Shown: one piece after another, positions 37,412-48,648 of the stretch | How the letters are laid out: every line of letters starts with the position of its first letter | Numbering within the stretch: the stretch's first letter is position 1 | Translations under genes and position numbers: made by a program | The notes under the pieces: model-generated | Database searches by the model: none | Seen by the model: the letters and a program-made list of their open reading frames with translations, nothing else | Told to the model about the DNA's origin: nothing | Assembly: GCA_013399305.1 (NCBI GenBank) | Contig: VXAI01000179.1 | Span: forward strand, 483,030-547,029 | Direction of reading: 5' to 3' | From: Rostratula benghalensis | Taxonomy: Eukaryota; Chordata; Aves; Charadriiformes; Rostratulidae | DNA length: 64,000 bases

Positions 37412-38485
37412 TTTGTGGTTGTCTTTCTTCCGTGCTAGATTAGAACAGATGGTGGAGAAGAAACATGTATGTGCTGTAGCAGAACTGATGAGTGTCTGCA
37501 TGATACAAACTAAATCACCAGCTTCACAGAATCAAGGAAACTATCTACCAATTTTTGATCCTTGAGTAAAAAAATAATGAAATAAAAAATAATCTCTGTA
37601 AAGCCTAGTAATATATAAAATTTCACATAGTGTTCCTACAAACATAAAAATACAAGTCTAAAAATGTTTAAGTATCCAAAGAATAATTTTAATTCAATAT
37701 TTACTAAGGGAAGCCACCAAAGTATCCACCCATTTGTAACTTTTCAAAACAAAACCGTAGAACATTTATCATGGAAAGCTCTTGGAAAATGGCTGAATGT
37801 CATTCCCAAGTGATATGAAGTCATACCAGTTTATTGCCTCTGACTTCAGCTACTATTATGTTACACTTTCAAGTGTTCTGAGATGAATATGACAAAAATT
37901 AAGAAAAACTCCTGTAAAGTTTTCATGCTTTTCTGGGATTCTCTCTGTTGTGAAGAGTTTTAGGGCAGAGGAAACTTTAAATCAGCAAATCTAACCTTGC
38001 TATGCAACTAAATTATAAATTTAATTTACATATCTGTCCATAAAACACACTTTTTATGTTCAATTAATGCAGTCTTTCCATAAAGACGTGATCTGAAGAT
38101 GTCAGGAGATGAAGCATCCACTGATTATGTGGATCTACATAAAGCTGGTTAACTATTCTGCACTAATTTAATCTAAATTTCTTTCCTAGTTGCTTTCTAC
38201 AAGCAGTACAATTCCTTTGTTTAACAACTTCCTTCTATATAAAGCTTACAAATCTTTACTTCCTTATTAGTTTAATGTAACTAATAATTAAACTAATAAA
38301 CATCAAATTCATGTGTAAGTAATTCTGAAACCATATTCCAGTTATCTTGAACCTGGTAATGTATAGGGCTCAGGAACAACTGTCCTCAAAAGAGAATTAC
38401 CATGCAAATACAAGATGAATTAATGCATCTATTAAAAGATGCACTACAATGCCAGTAAGAAGAAGAAATGAGCTTCAGTGGCAAT
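37412..38485. other. Unique AT-rich DNA
   Basis: No gene or repeat is recognised. Confidence 0.5.
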
Positions 38486-38793
38486 TTCATAGAATCATGG
38501 AATGGTTAGAGCTAGACCTAAGATCATTGAGTTCCAACCCCCCCTGCCATGGGCAGAGACACCTCCCACTAGAGCAGGTTGCTCAAAGCCCCCTCCAGCC
38601 TGGCCTTGAACACTCCCAGGGATAGGGCATCACAACTTCCCTGGACAACTTGTTCCAATGCCTCACCACCCTCACAGGAAAGAATTTCTTTCAAGTATCT
38701 AACGGAAATGTCCCCTCTTCCAATTTAAAGTTGTTACCCTTACCCCTTGTCCTGTCACTACACTTCCTGACAGAGTCCCTCTCCAGCTCTCAT
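38486..38793 (-). mobile_element. CR1 LINE 3' end
   Basis: It begins at TTCATAGAATCATGGAATGG (complement of the octamer tail) and continues through the GTTCCAACCCCCCCTGCCAT block, the CCTCCAGCCTGGCCTTGAAC block and a TTGTTACCCTTACCCCTTGT then CCTGTCACTACA block. It is truncated 5' near 38793. It belongs to a different CR1 subfamily from the 29/31 kb pair. Confidence 0.93.
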
Positions 38794-38961
38794 AATTTTG
38801 AGTAATCTCAAAATGAAACGTTGAGTTAGTAAATACTGTTTGGTCTCTGTCTGATGGTCAGAAGTAATTTGTGGAATCATCTCTGACAAAGCATTGTATA
38901 TTTCTGAACTCATGTCCTAGTTCTGTTGTTGTACTTGGCTATGGCTGCAACTGCACTTGAC

Positions 38962-39072
38962 TTTTTTTTTCAAGAACACAGGGGACATTTTGGCTTTTTT
39001 TTTTTTTTTTTCTCTTTCTCTGCATAAGGGTGGTTTTGTTGTTGTTGTTGTTTGGTTGGTTGGTTGGTTTTT
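38962..39072. repeat. Low-complexity T, GTT and TTGG repeats
   Basis: A T9 run at 38962-38970, a T17 run (about 38995-39011), about five GTT units (39037-39051) and about four TTGG units (39052-39068) lie close together. All are simple repeats. Confidence 0.9.
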
Positions 39073-39156
39073 AATTTCTTCCCCCTGTGCCATTTCACAC
39101 AGCCTGTGTTCTGCTCTGACCCTCAGGACTCCAATTTCTTTCTCAGTATCAGCGTG

Positions 39157-39477
39157 TCACAGCTTGGATTCATGGAGACACAAAGCAGGCTGCTCTGCTG
39201 GAAAGGCATGTGCAACTAGCTGCCACATTTTCTCCTGATAGACTGTGCTCAATGCCTTGATGAAAAAGTCCTGATATTGCATCCCTTTCCTTGGGAACTG
39301 TGCAGACAGATCAAAATGCCACTCATAAAGATTGCAACAGTGGTTTGAATAACTGATAGGGAAATTCCCCTGGGGGTAACATTCCTGTTCATCCAGCAGC
39401 TTCCAAGTCATATCAGGACTTTCATGTTGATTTTCCACACTGTGGTATTTGAGTATTTGTATTTGAGACCACGCCAT
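39157..39477 (-). other. Unassigned 106-codon ATG frame
   Basis: The frame has a true ATG at 39477 (context GAAATGG, purine at -3 and G at +4), stops with TGA at 39157-39159, and is open upstream for a few codons to a TGA near 39510. The product is protein-like, with 4 Trp and 4 Cys and a balanced composition (for example YEWHFDLSAQF, MQYQDFFIKALSTVYQEKMW). I cannot match it to any family. The DNA is not obviously a repeat. It might be a decayed or lineage-specific exon, a relic of a transposon, or chance. Confidence 0.2.
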
Positions 39478-42400
39478 TTCAGGACTAATGCAGTGGAATA
39501 GCTTTGCAGCTAGTCATATGACAAGGATCAGAGGAATTAGATTATTAAATCAGGCTCATAATTACATTTTTCATTAACAGGAAAAGAAAATGCTGTGAAG
39601 TACAGTTGTGATCCCGTTTGAGAATAAAATTTCTAGTTTCTCATATTAAAAAGGCAAAAAACAATGAGAGATAGATAGTTGGTTTCAAGAAAATGTTTCA
39701 TTTGCTCTGAAGTGAAAAAACAGCATAATTTCCAGGGAACTTTTAGTTTTTGAATAGTTTTCCTTTTGAATAGTTTTCATTTAATATAGGGAAATTTTAA
39801 AACTAAATATATTGGCTAGCCAACTACCTTATCAGCCTCTTTCTACCTGGAGAAATTAAATGGAATTAAGAAACTCATGAAAAGTTTGGGTTGTCAAGGA
39901 TCTGTATTGCAGTAAGTAAACTACTAGAAAGAAAAACAAGTGTGTATACCTATTAAAGAGGTCTTTTTCATTTTTTTTTCTGTATAGCAAGCAAAGCAGT
40001 TAAGTACGACAGTGTCCGATTATTTCTAAAATCACCACAAACATACTTTTTTCTAACTAACTGAGAGGCTTTTCACATGAAAGGTAAAAAGAACATAAGG
40101 AGGGAAAACACTATGAAATTTGAGATAAGCTTAACTCTACAAGTCCATGCAAAATTTGAATATCACAGTGACATTTGCTAAACAACACACTAGGATCAAT
40201 AAAGACCTTTGAAATCGATAAAGAGTCCTTGAAAATCTTCTGTTTATTTAACTGCAATAACAAAATGCAGATTTTCATCTCATAAAATTTCTATGTGGAA
40301 CATTGTTGAACTGCAGCATACCCAACTTTTATTAAGAAAGCAATGCAATCAAGATAGAAAACAATAGGTGGCAATATCTCCTAGCAAGCCTAATGTGTGA
40401 AGTTCAATGCCATGTACAATCTCTGCCATATCCACTATCAATACTTTCCTTCTGAGTCACATGTAAGTACTGAGAACACAGATTTAGTGTGTCCACAGAA
40501 CACAATGTACATCCAACAGAACGGCTTGTGTCCAACCCTATGGAAGGACCTACGTCACCAAGCTCTGCTGAAAGTCATTGGTGCCTCATTCAAGCACGGG
40601 CAATCCCTGAGCATTCAGGATCTATGGCAAGCTAGAATTTGACATTTATTTGTTTTGAATAAGTGTTGCTCTAGTTCATGCCACTCTGTTCAGCCGCTGA
40701 ACCACAACGTGGTCTCTCTCTTGCTCACTTCAATGAAATAGTAAATGAAATAATTTTATGTCAAGAGCTAATTTATCCCAGAGCTGGTTTTAGGCTACTT
40801 TCTTTCTGGCCTTCATGTTTTTTTCAGCTGACTGACTCATATGGAAATGGGTAGACCAGAGCAATTCACTCAGTGTTAGTAGCAGCAGAGAGATTTCTGG
40901 GAGCCAACAAACCCAGATTTTATTCCTGGTTTGGTCACTGAGCTGCTCTTTTTGAGGTCTCCCACACATTTTCTGGTCTATTGAGAATGAGTCGCCTGGG
41001 TTGGGTTTGAGGTTTGATCTCTTTTACTACATGACCCTTCTGCAGAAGGGTCCTGATTTTGGCAGAAGGAAGGCAGCTCAGGAAAACCTCACTGTCTTTG
41101 TGCTCCCAGAATGCAGTATCTTTCCTCAAACAGTAGTTAAATACGGGAAATCAAATATCATGCCTTATCTTCACTTCCTGGAAGCACCTTGCATTGGGTG
41201 ACCATGCAAGTACTGTAGAAGAGAAATCTATGCAAAACACTGGAATAAAAATCAATTAGACCCCTCTGGATTTTTCATGCTAATCTAAACAGGTAGTAAG
41301 GAATTGTGGTGCAGAGAGGAGCACTACCTCTTTGCAGATTATCTTTTGATCTAGATGATACAGCACTTCTTTGGGAGGGGATATGTACTAAGGGAAGAAA
41401 GGAACGTGCGCATGTGATTCATCTTCTGCAGATTTTTTTTACACACCCATACGTATCAACAGGTCTCTGCAGCTTTGAATCAGACACTTAAGCCACCTTC
41501 AGACATGGGAGGATTTTCTAGCATGATTTGTGCCTAACTGGCTGATTTCTAAGAAAAGGCTGTTTAATATGTTGCTTTTTGCTGACCACATGTTCTGAAC
41601 TGACTAATTCTTGAGGACCCTTTGTGGTGTGTGATCAAATTTAAATCTTACATCTCAGGATTGCTATCCTCCTGTCTTTAGTAGCTGTTTGTGTAGTGAC
41701 ATATCTCTAACACAGAAAAACCTCAGTTGAATAAATTTGGGTTTCAAAACTTAAACTAATGAATTATTCTCCCATTTTAAATTTGAGCTTTGTTCTTTCA
41801 TTTATTGATTTTATTTTTCCCTCTCTTTTTAAAATGTGTACTAATGCAAGCTCAGTTTGAAGGATGGGATTTCCAGAAGTATTTACTAATGTTGTGTTGG
41901 TCACTGTTTTCCAGCCAATTAACTGAGACAAGCACTCAGTGCTTGCAAAAATCCTTTCAATTAGTTGCCTGAAATGAAATTATTTAGGCTATCAAATTAC
42001 TATAGTAAAGAAAATAATTTCTCAGGATATACAACTTTATTTAATCATTTAATCAGACCATTTAAGGGTGACTATACAGCCACCAAAATTCAGGTCTGAA
42101 AATCATAAGCTGTTTTTCACATTAGCTTTGTTGCTATTTATCTGATATTACAACTTGTCTCCAGTTTTTATTGTCCTTATTTGTTCTGAAAAAAATTGGC
42201 ATGTGGTTTGCAAAAACTGGTGCTATACTAAGAGAAGCCTTGGAATTAAAAATGAGGGGAAATGAGCTTAAAATATGCATGCACTTGTAACTATAAAGTT
42301 CTGTGGTAGATGAGATGTCTACAAAGTATACATGGAAAAATATTCCTCTTCCATAGAGAGAAAAGCACCAGTTAAGGAGTACACTTTAGAAGAACAGACC

Positions 42401-43240
42401 CCGAAGACAATGGGTGTTTGGATTCCCGTATTGCACAGGGGACTGGATTAGAGGATGCTAATAGTACTGCGATGTAAGGGTGTAAATTTTTCTACCTTTT
42501 GGCCAAAGAACAACTTCGAGAAATGCAGTAAAAGGTTCATCCTCCATGTTTCTACTGTGTCAGCTGCTAATACTAAATGAAATCATAGCTACACAGCAGA
42601 AGTAAGCGAAGACAAGGTGGACATGTAGTCTGGGGTTGGTGTATCCCTGACATCTTTAACCCAGTATGGAAAAACCTGGTGGAGACCCTCAAAAGTACCC
42701 TCACTCCTAACCCTTGTCACAGCCAACATTTTCCTTGCAGCTGCTACGCTTCCTAGTTACATTAAAGTAAGCATCCCAGCGTCTAGCCTATAATTATAAC
42801 CAGACCTTCATTTGATTACCCAGGAGTATCTGAAGAGTGGCTTCATTAATGAAAACAAGCTGTTCTGTGTCGCAGGGACAAGTGCAAGAGAAACATTGAT
42901 TTGGTCTCCATTTGGAGGACTGACTGAGCTTGGACAAAAACTGCAATCAGTTCTTGGCTTTTATGGTATGAGAAGGAAAGAAAGATTCCCTGAAGACAGC
43001 AGTGTGATGATATATATTTTTTTTTAAATGCATAGTTCATATGTATAATGCATGTTATCAGCTACTTCATATATTTAACCAGTGCCTGATTTAGGCAGGA
43101 AGAAGTGTGTTGAGTGAGGTGTTCACATCTCACTGAAATCTTGCTTTGGCTGAGCAACCAAGTCTCTTAAACTCCTTTAAAATCTCAGCTCTTACGTTTC
43201 TTGGGAAAGTTGCTGTTCAATTTGAACAAGAAAAGGAAAT
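39478..43240. other. Unique AT-rich DNA
   Basis: No gene is recognised. The stretch 40870-40935 (GGGAGCCAACAAACCCAGAT then TTTATTCCTGGTTTGGTCAC) resembles the complement of the MIR 3' part, but only weakly. Confidence 0.45.
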
Positions 43241-43268
43241 GGGCCTGGGGGGGATTCATGGGGTGGGG
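43241..43268 (+). other. Putative G-quadruplex motif
   Basis: Four G runs occur in 28 nt: GGG at 43241-43243, G7 at 43247-43253, GGGG at 43260-43263 and GGGG at 43265-43268, with loops of 3, 6 and 1 nt. This satisfies the usual G3+N1-7 pattern. It is the only such match I found on either strand by eye. Confidence 0.6.
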
Positions 43269-44677
43269 ACATAATAAAGGAAATTGAAAACCAAATGCTT
43301 TTCTTTCTGTAGCTTCGCAAACATTTGTTAGATATTTAATTAACTTCATACTTGGTTTTGCAGGCCGGATCCCACATTAGTAGCTTCAGTTGCTAAATAT
43401 GTAAAATCCGAACAGTTATTACTGTTTTAATCAGCAAAATTGTTAGCTGTGTTCTCTTGGTGTTGCTTATGGAGGCCCCATAAACTGGCACACAAACATC
43501 CAATGTCCTGCCAGTTTTGTTTTCTATTTTGGTTGATTAATTCAGACACAGAAAGCAGATTAACTTCCTTGTTCTTCATGAACTGTTGGTGTAATGTTGA
43601 GTACTGATACCATCCTCAGTCCCATGCAGACTGTGAGCACTCACAAGAATCTTATTAGTGCTTGTTAGCTTTTCTTTTTCTCCTTTCCATTGATTTTTTT
43701 TAACTTTTTCCACAGCAATTTTTCTCACCTAGGGTGACAGAGCGGATCCACAACCAATGCGTGCTGGTGCCCACCCAGCTGGTGCACAGGAAAATTGGGG
43801 TTGCTTAGTTATACTTCTGAATCTCTAGGAGATAGTTTGTGGGTCTTGTTGCCTTTTTTAGCTGTATGCCCATGATTTATGAAATAACCGTGTCAGCTTT
43901 CTACAATATAGGAATTCATTACAGATTAACAGTCAACTATCAGATCCAAATGGGGGAAAGGCGAACAACTAATGTTGCCTAACTTGGAGAAGTATCTAAA
44001 GAGATGTGCTTGTGGAGAGGGTTAGAAAACTGGAACTCTTGCCAGTAAAAAGCATGGCTTTTAATTTATTAAAAGTAAGGGTTTGCTTTTATTTACTGCA
44101 TGCTATGGCTTACTCCTTGGTAGCTCTCCTTTCCTTTGGGGGTTGTTTCTGAAACTGAAGGAACAGGGTTCTTGTCGCTGATTCAATGTATATTTAAGTG
44201 GATACCAAAACCTCTTTTTCCCTCACCACCCAGTGATGTGTGCACTTGAGCTTCAAGTAACAAGACTGCTCTGAAGAAAACCAAAAACATACTTCAGGCA
44301 AAGGTGACGATATTCTCTTTGCAGGTTAAACATGAATGCTAAATTTTCTCCCGACTCAAGCGTTCTGTTTACCTCTCCATCTGAGTAAAGTTGTTTGTAT
44401 GCAGACTTTCCACAATACAGCCAGTAGCAGCTTTGACAACTTTAAGGCTTTAGATATCAATGAGATTTTCCCTTTAATAAGTTTTTTCTTGCACAAAAAT
44501 TCATAAAGGTTATCCTGTTTTAAGTATAGCAGTCAAAACAATAAGCAGATATAAGGATAAAAAGCATGAGTTTGTATAAAATAAGCTTAATTTATCACTT
44601 TGTAGTCTTATACTGCAGCAACTATCTGTCAGGACTTGGGTGAAGCTTAAGACTATGTTACAAAAGATTAGGAGAGC
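43269..44677. other. Unique DNA
   Basis: No gene or repeat is recognised. Confidence 0.5.
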
Positions 44678-44682
44678 CATGG

Positions 44683-45031
44683 TGTCGTGATTTAGCCTCA
44701 GATGGCAACAGACAACCAGGTGGCAGCCTCTCTCTCTTGAGTCCCTCCACAGCCAAAAGGGCAAAATGGAAAGAAAAAGGCAAAACTCATGGGTTAGGAC
44801 AAATGCAGTTTAACAGAACAATAAAGCAGTAACACAAATAAAGAAGTATAAAAACCCCCACGATTAGGATACCTACCTCGTCCGGGACCACGTGCTGCCA
44901 CCACAGACCTCCTGTCCCTCCTTCCCTCACCTTCTTGGCTACCTCCTGGGCATAGCTCACAGGGGATGGAATACCTGTGCCTCTGCTAGAACCAGGGGAC
45001 AATTAACCCTCTCCCTCCCAGAACCAGGACA
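44683..45031 (-). mobile_element. Solitary LTR, avian ERVL-like, internally shortened
   Basis: The element begins TGTCGTGATTTAGCCTCAGA (44683-44702) and ends with CCCAGAACCAGGACA (45017-45031), so it has TG…CA ends. It is flanked by CATGG (44678-44682) and CATGA (45032-45036), a 5-bp target duplication with one mismatch. The middle keeps AAACTCATGGGTTAGGACAA then ATGCAGTTTAACAGAACAAT, which fits a common avian LTR family as I remember it. In that family the sense strand starts TGTCCTGGTT, giving minus orientation here. At 349 bp it is shorter than the remembered full LTR, so an internal deletion is likely. No gag, pol or env coding sequence lies beside it. Confidence 0.75.
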
Positions 45032-45036
45032 CATGA

Positions 45037-46872
45037 GCAGAGGTTATTAAACTGCCATTTGACTACTTTGATTTGTTAAGTGGCTAAATTATACTGCAGC
45101 TTGCGCAGGATTTTTTTTTACAGTTGTCTCTCATTTAAAATTGTATATCTAAAATTTTAGAGAATTTTTTTGTAAACACAAATATGTCTACACTGATTAA
45201 AGCTCATATATTTTCACTAGTTTGTTTGGTTTTAGGTTTCTCTCAGCTGCTACAGTGAATATCTCTGCCTCCACCATAAAGGAGGATTTGTGTATCTATA
45301 CAGTGAAGAAGTATTTAGCTTTTTCAAATGCTCTGAACTGGACTTTTATCTTCTTTTTATTTACCAATTCCTCAATCTGTATTATAATTATAAATTTGCT
45401 CATAAAGCCTGTTGAGCTGTTTGTCAGGGTTCTTTTACGAACCGGGCCATATCTAGTGTTCCTTGTTCACCTAAAACTCTTGTCAGTAGAAGGACTGGGA
45501 ATATAGAAATGGATCCCAGAAGGAATATATAGTAGCTATGAATACTATGTTAGTTGACCACAAAGCAGAGCTGTTACTGGCACAAACCAGAGACAGCTCA
45601 TTAGAGAAAAGAATATTGTAGTAGTGGAAGAAGTTTTGCTTCACATTGCTTTCCAAATGTGGCGTTCATAAATGAGATGGACCACAACACCCAAATAGGA
45701 TGGATGATCTTGAGGTTAAGTTATGAGCTTTTAATTCCAGGAGAGGTCTTTGCCAGTGAGGTTTGTGCTAAAGAACACACTAGAGGCTCTGTCTATGCCT
45801 TTGCTTTTTTCTAAATGGAGGTTGTTCTATATGGGGTTACAGACATTTTCTTTGCTCTAAAACCCTTAAATGGGTTGTAAGATACAGCTTCATATGTTCT
45901 CATGTCTTCAAAACAAAGAATGGACCATGTAAAAGCAGACAAAGGCTGATAATTCTTTACCTGGCATGTGGCTTACGTGTGAAAATATTTGTGTAGTAAC
46001 CTTTTACAGGGAGGTTTAAAATTTTGTTTATTCTGTTGAACAGAATAAAAAATTTACAGCATTTTTCTGTTTTCAGAAACAACAGTCCTTTCGTATTTCC
46101 CAGACCTCAATACAGAAAGTGATGTGACATACTCGATCACACAAAATTTCACAACATGGATTCAGGAGCCCAAGAGATTTCAGTATTTCAACAAAAATGC
46201 TGGGAAGTTCCTGTATAAAACCTGAGCTTTCCCATCCCCCCTGTCTCAAATACAAAAGTAGATGTTATGTCTTCATATGACAATGTGAGTTATCTGTGAC
46301 ATTTACATGATCACTTTATGTGCTATAAACTACTCGGTATATCATATAAAATGATTATACTTATTGTTTCATCTTTCATTGTAGCTTATTATAATATAAA
46401 AATTCAGTCACCTAAATGTTGGGCTTAATCCAAATTCAAATTAAATTTCTTAAACTGTATGTGCACCCTTAATTAAGGACAACACAATCCTTTTTACTAT
46501 GGTAGGCAACTGTAGATAATAACTAGAAGTACTGCATTTCTAAAAGCTACTTTTTTATGGTTCTAGTGTGTTTTGCAAACCTTTGGTAGGGTCAATCTCA
46601 TTTATGAGCTCCTTTAACTGCATTTTCTTCATACCTTTTAAACTTTGTGCTTTATGCAGTACACAGTAGGTCAGCTTCATGTATCCCACCAGAAATATTT
46701 GAACTGGGTCATAAGAGGCTCAGTCTAAATTGTTTAGCTTTTCCTTATCATATAAGCCTGTCTTTTCTCTAGCTCTAAGTTTAGGGTCCTTTTGATGGTC
46801 ACTTTGTTACATTTCAAAGTTTAAGCTTTTTTTCTCTTCCCTGTACATTTTATGATGTTCTCAATGTTGGGA
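45037..46872. other. Unique AT-rich DNA
   Basis: No gene or repeat is recognised. Frames up to 94 codons have no known motif. Confidence 0.5.
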
Positions 46873-46970
46873 TTAGGAGCAGAGGAATACAATACTAACC
46901 CTTCTGGTTCAGACCTAGGGTCCATCTCCTCAAGCATTTGTCTCCAACAATGGCCATAAACAAATAGATC
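46873..46970 (+). repeat. Probable ancient sauropsid interspersed repeat
   Basis: AGGAGCAGAGGAATACAATA, then CTTCTGGTTCAGACCTAGGG, TCCATCTCCTCAAGCATTTG and TCTCCAACAATGGCCATAAA follow the order of a repeat common in reptile and bird genomes (CATACTGGGTCAGACCAAAG, then GTCCATCTAGCCCAGTATCC, TGTCTCCAACAGTGGCCA). I recall the pattern but not a secure family name. It is strongly diverged and only about 100 bp remain. Confidence 0.4.
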
Positions 46971-47069
46971 AAAAAATAGTGCAAGGTTTGGCTTTATCCA
47001 GTCTCACTGAAAAAATGACATGTGGGTTAAATAATTTTTGTACTTCGCTAACTGTAGTAGATTGAACAA

Positions 47070-47285
47070 ATGGGATTCAATCACCTAACTATAAACACCT
47101 ACAGTCTAGACGTGTCCATCTGAGCTATCACTTTAGGTCGCTTATATCCAGTGGAGAGAAACAGACTCCACTAAAGTGCAACTCAGTTTATCCTAAAGTC
47201 AATATCTAAAATGCCTAAGATGAACTATACTAAAGCATCTATTTTTCTCCATTGAGTCTAAAGGGAGCTTGGGTTGACTAGCTAA
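47070..47285. repeat. Possible old interspersed repeat, copy 2
   Basis: It reads GGGATTCAATCACCTAACTA, then TCTGAGCTATCACTTTAGGT, ATCCAGTGGAGAGAAACAGA and CTCCACTAAAGTGCAACTCA, and ends near GAGTCTAAAGGGAGCTTGGG. The layout corresponds loosely with 3540-3705. The family is not named. Confidence 0.35.
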
Positions 47286-48123
47286 GATACAGACAGAAAG
47301 CATTTACGTTCCAGGTCAGGTGATTCTCATATAAGGTTTCAAACTTTATTTTGTAGTAAGTCATCTGAATCCGGTTACTGACACTGCTTTTTTTAAGATT
47401 TACGTGTAATTCATTCTGCTATGGAAATCAGGCAACGCTTTGAGTTTCCAGAGGTAAAACCAAATGGTCTAGGGCAGCATCTTATTTTATTCAAATATCC
47501 TTAAGTGACAAGAGTGTAAGAGTGTGCTTATCTTTTTCTTATGTGTCTATGCTACCTTTACAAGAGCTTCCAGTGTTCAGGAGTACCCTGAATCAATAGG
47601 TTTCTTCCCAATCTGGTGTTTTGCAAGTAACCTGAACTCACAAGGGGGACAGACTGCTTCAGGTCCTGCTTTTGCCTGAGTTGATCATGACTATGACAGT
47701 CTGGTGGTTAATGGTGGTTAAAACATTAGCTTGAATCTACATATAAGTCCTTTCTCTACCCATCTCAAGTCAACATCTTAAGCACAGACTGTAAACAATC
47801 ACTTTCACACGTGTGTAACATTGCCTGAAAATTTCATTATAAGTAATATATATCTTCCAAATAGTTTGCCCTCTATAAAACAGTATTGATGGATGAAATT
47901 GCAAATTGCCAAGAATCTCAGATAATATATCTATTTGACAAGCAGATCATATGGGTAAACTGGCATACTAACACATATGCCATGCTGCAGCAGGCAACAG
48001 GACTTACGTGCTTCATAAAAAATTTTATGAAAATCCTTCCCCAGACATTTTGATTATGAATTAGTTCTTTGCTGATGCTGCTTTTGTATCATCACAATCT
48101 AAAGATCTAAATTCAAGAAGGGT
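47286..48123. other. Unique AT-rich DNA
   Basis: It contains a small tandem TGGTGGTTAA duplication near 47702-47722 and nothing else that I recognise. Confidence 0.5.
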
Positions 48124-48339
48124 TTAGGCATCTGATGTCCATGGGAGCTCAGCACCACAGAATCTGAGCCCAGTTACGTGGTCCAAAGCTGTCAAACTGA
48201 AGTTTCTCCAAGTGAGCATGGGGATGAGTAACTCAGTCCTGCTATAGCTCCAGTGATGCCAAGGCTTGGCTGGCTTAATCCATATCTCATCAGGACGCAA
48301 ACCAACCTCCATGGCTCGGGAGTCCTGTGATGCTGCCAT
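48124..48339 (-). other. Unassigned 71-codon ATG frame in GC-richer patch
   Basis: A true ATG at 48339 (G at +4) opens a frame of 71 residues ending TAA at 48124-48126. The peptide is Trp-rich (5 Trp), for example PAKPWHHWSYSR. The patch 48120-48365 is less AT-rich than its surroundings. No family is recognised. A longer GC-richer patch raises the chance of random open frames. Confidence 0.13.
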
Positions 48340-48599
48340 CAGCCAGCAATGCCCAACAGCCAGCTAGAACCACATTGTGCTGTAAATCTTTCCAATGAAA
48401 TAAGAGGGAAAGAAAGAGTTATTGGATGTGTTAATCCATTTAAAATAGAGAGGGGAGCTACTCTCTCTTCCCTCTGGAATTGTATTAAGATTCTTTTATA
48501 TTGGAATTGTAATGTGTAGCAATTTATCACCTTTTATCTTGGAATATTATATACATATTCTCAGTGGAATTAGTGGCAAATACAACAAGGACTTCTGAA
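48340..48599. other. Unique AT-rich DNA
   Basis: Nothing is recognised. Confidence 0.5.
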
Positions 48600-48648
48600 A
48601 TGTGAGATGGTCTTTTCCAACCCGAATGATTTTATGATTGTATGTATT
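48600..48648 (+). mobile_element. CR1 LINE 3' tip (about 50 bp)
   Basis: GAGATGGTCTTTTCCAACCC followed by GAATGATTTTATGATTGTAT is the last part of a CR1 3'UTR with two degenerate octamers. Almost all of the element is absent. Confidence 0.8.
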
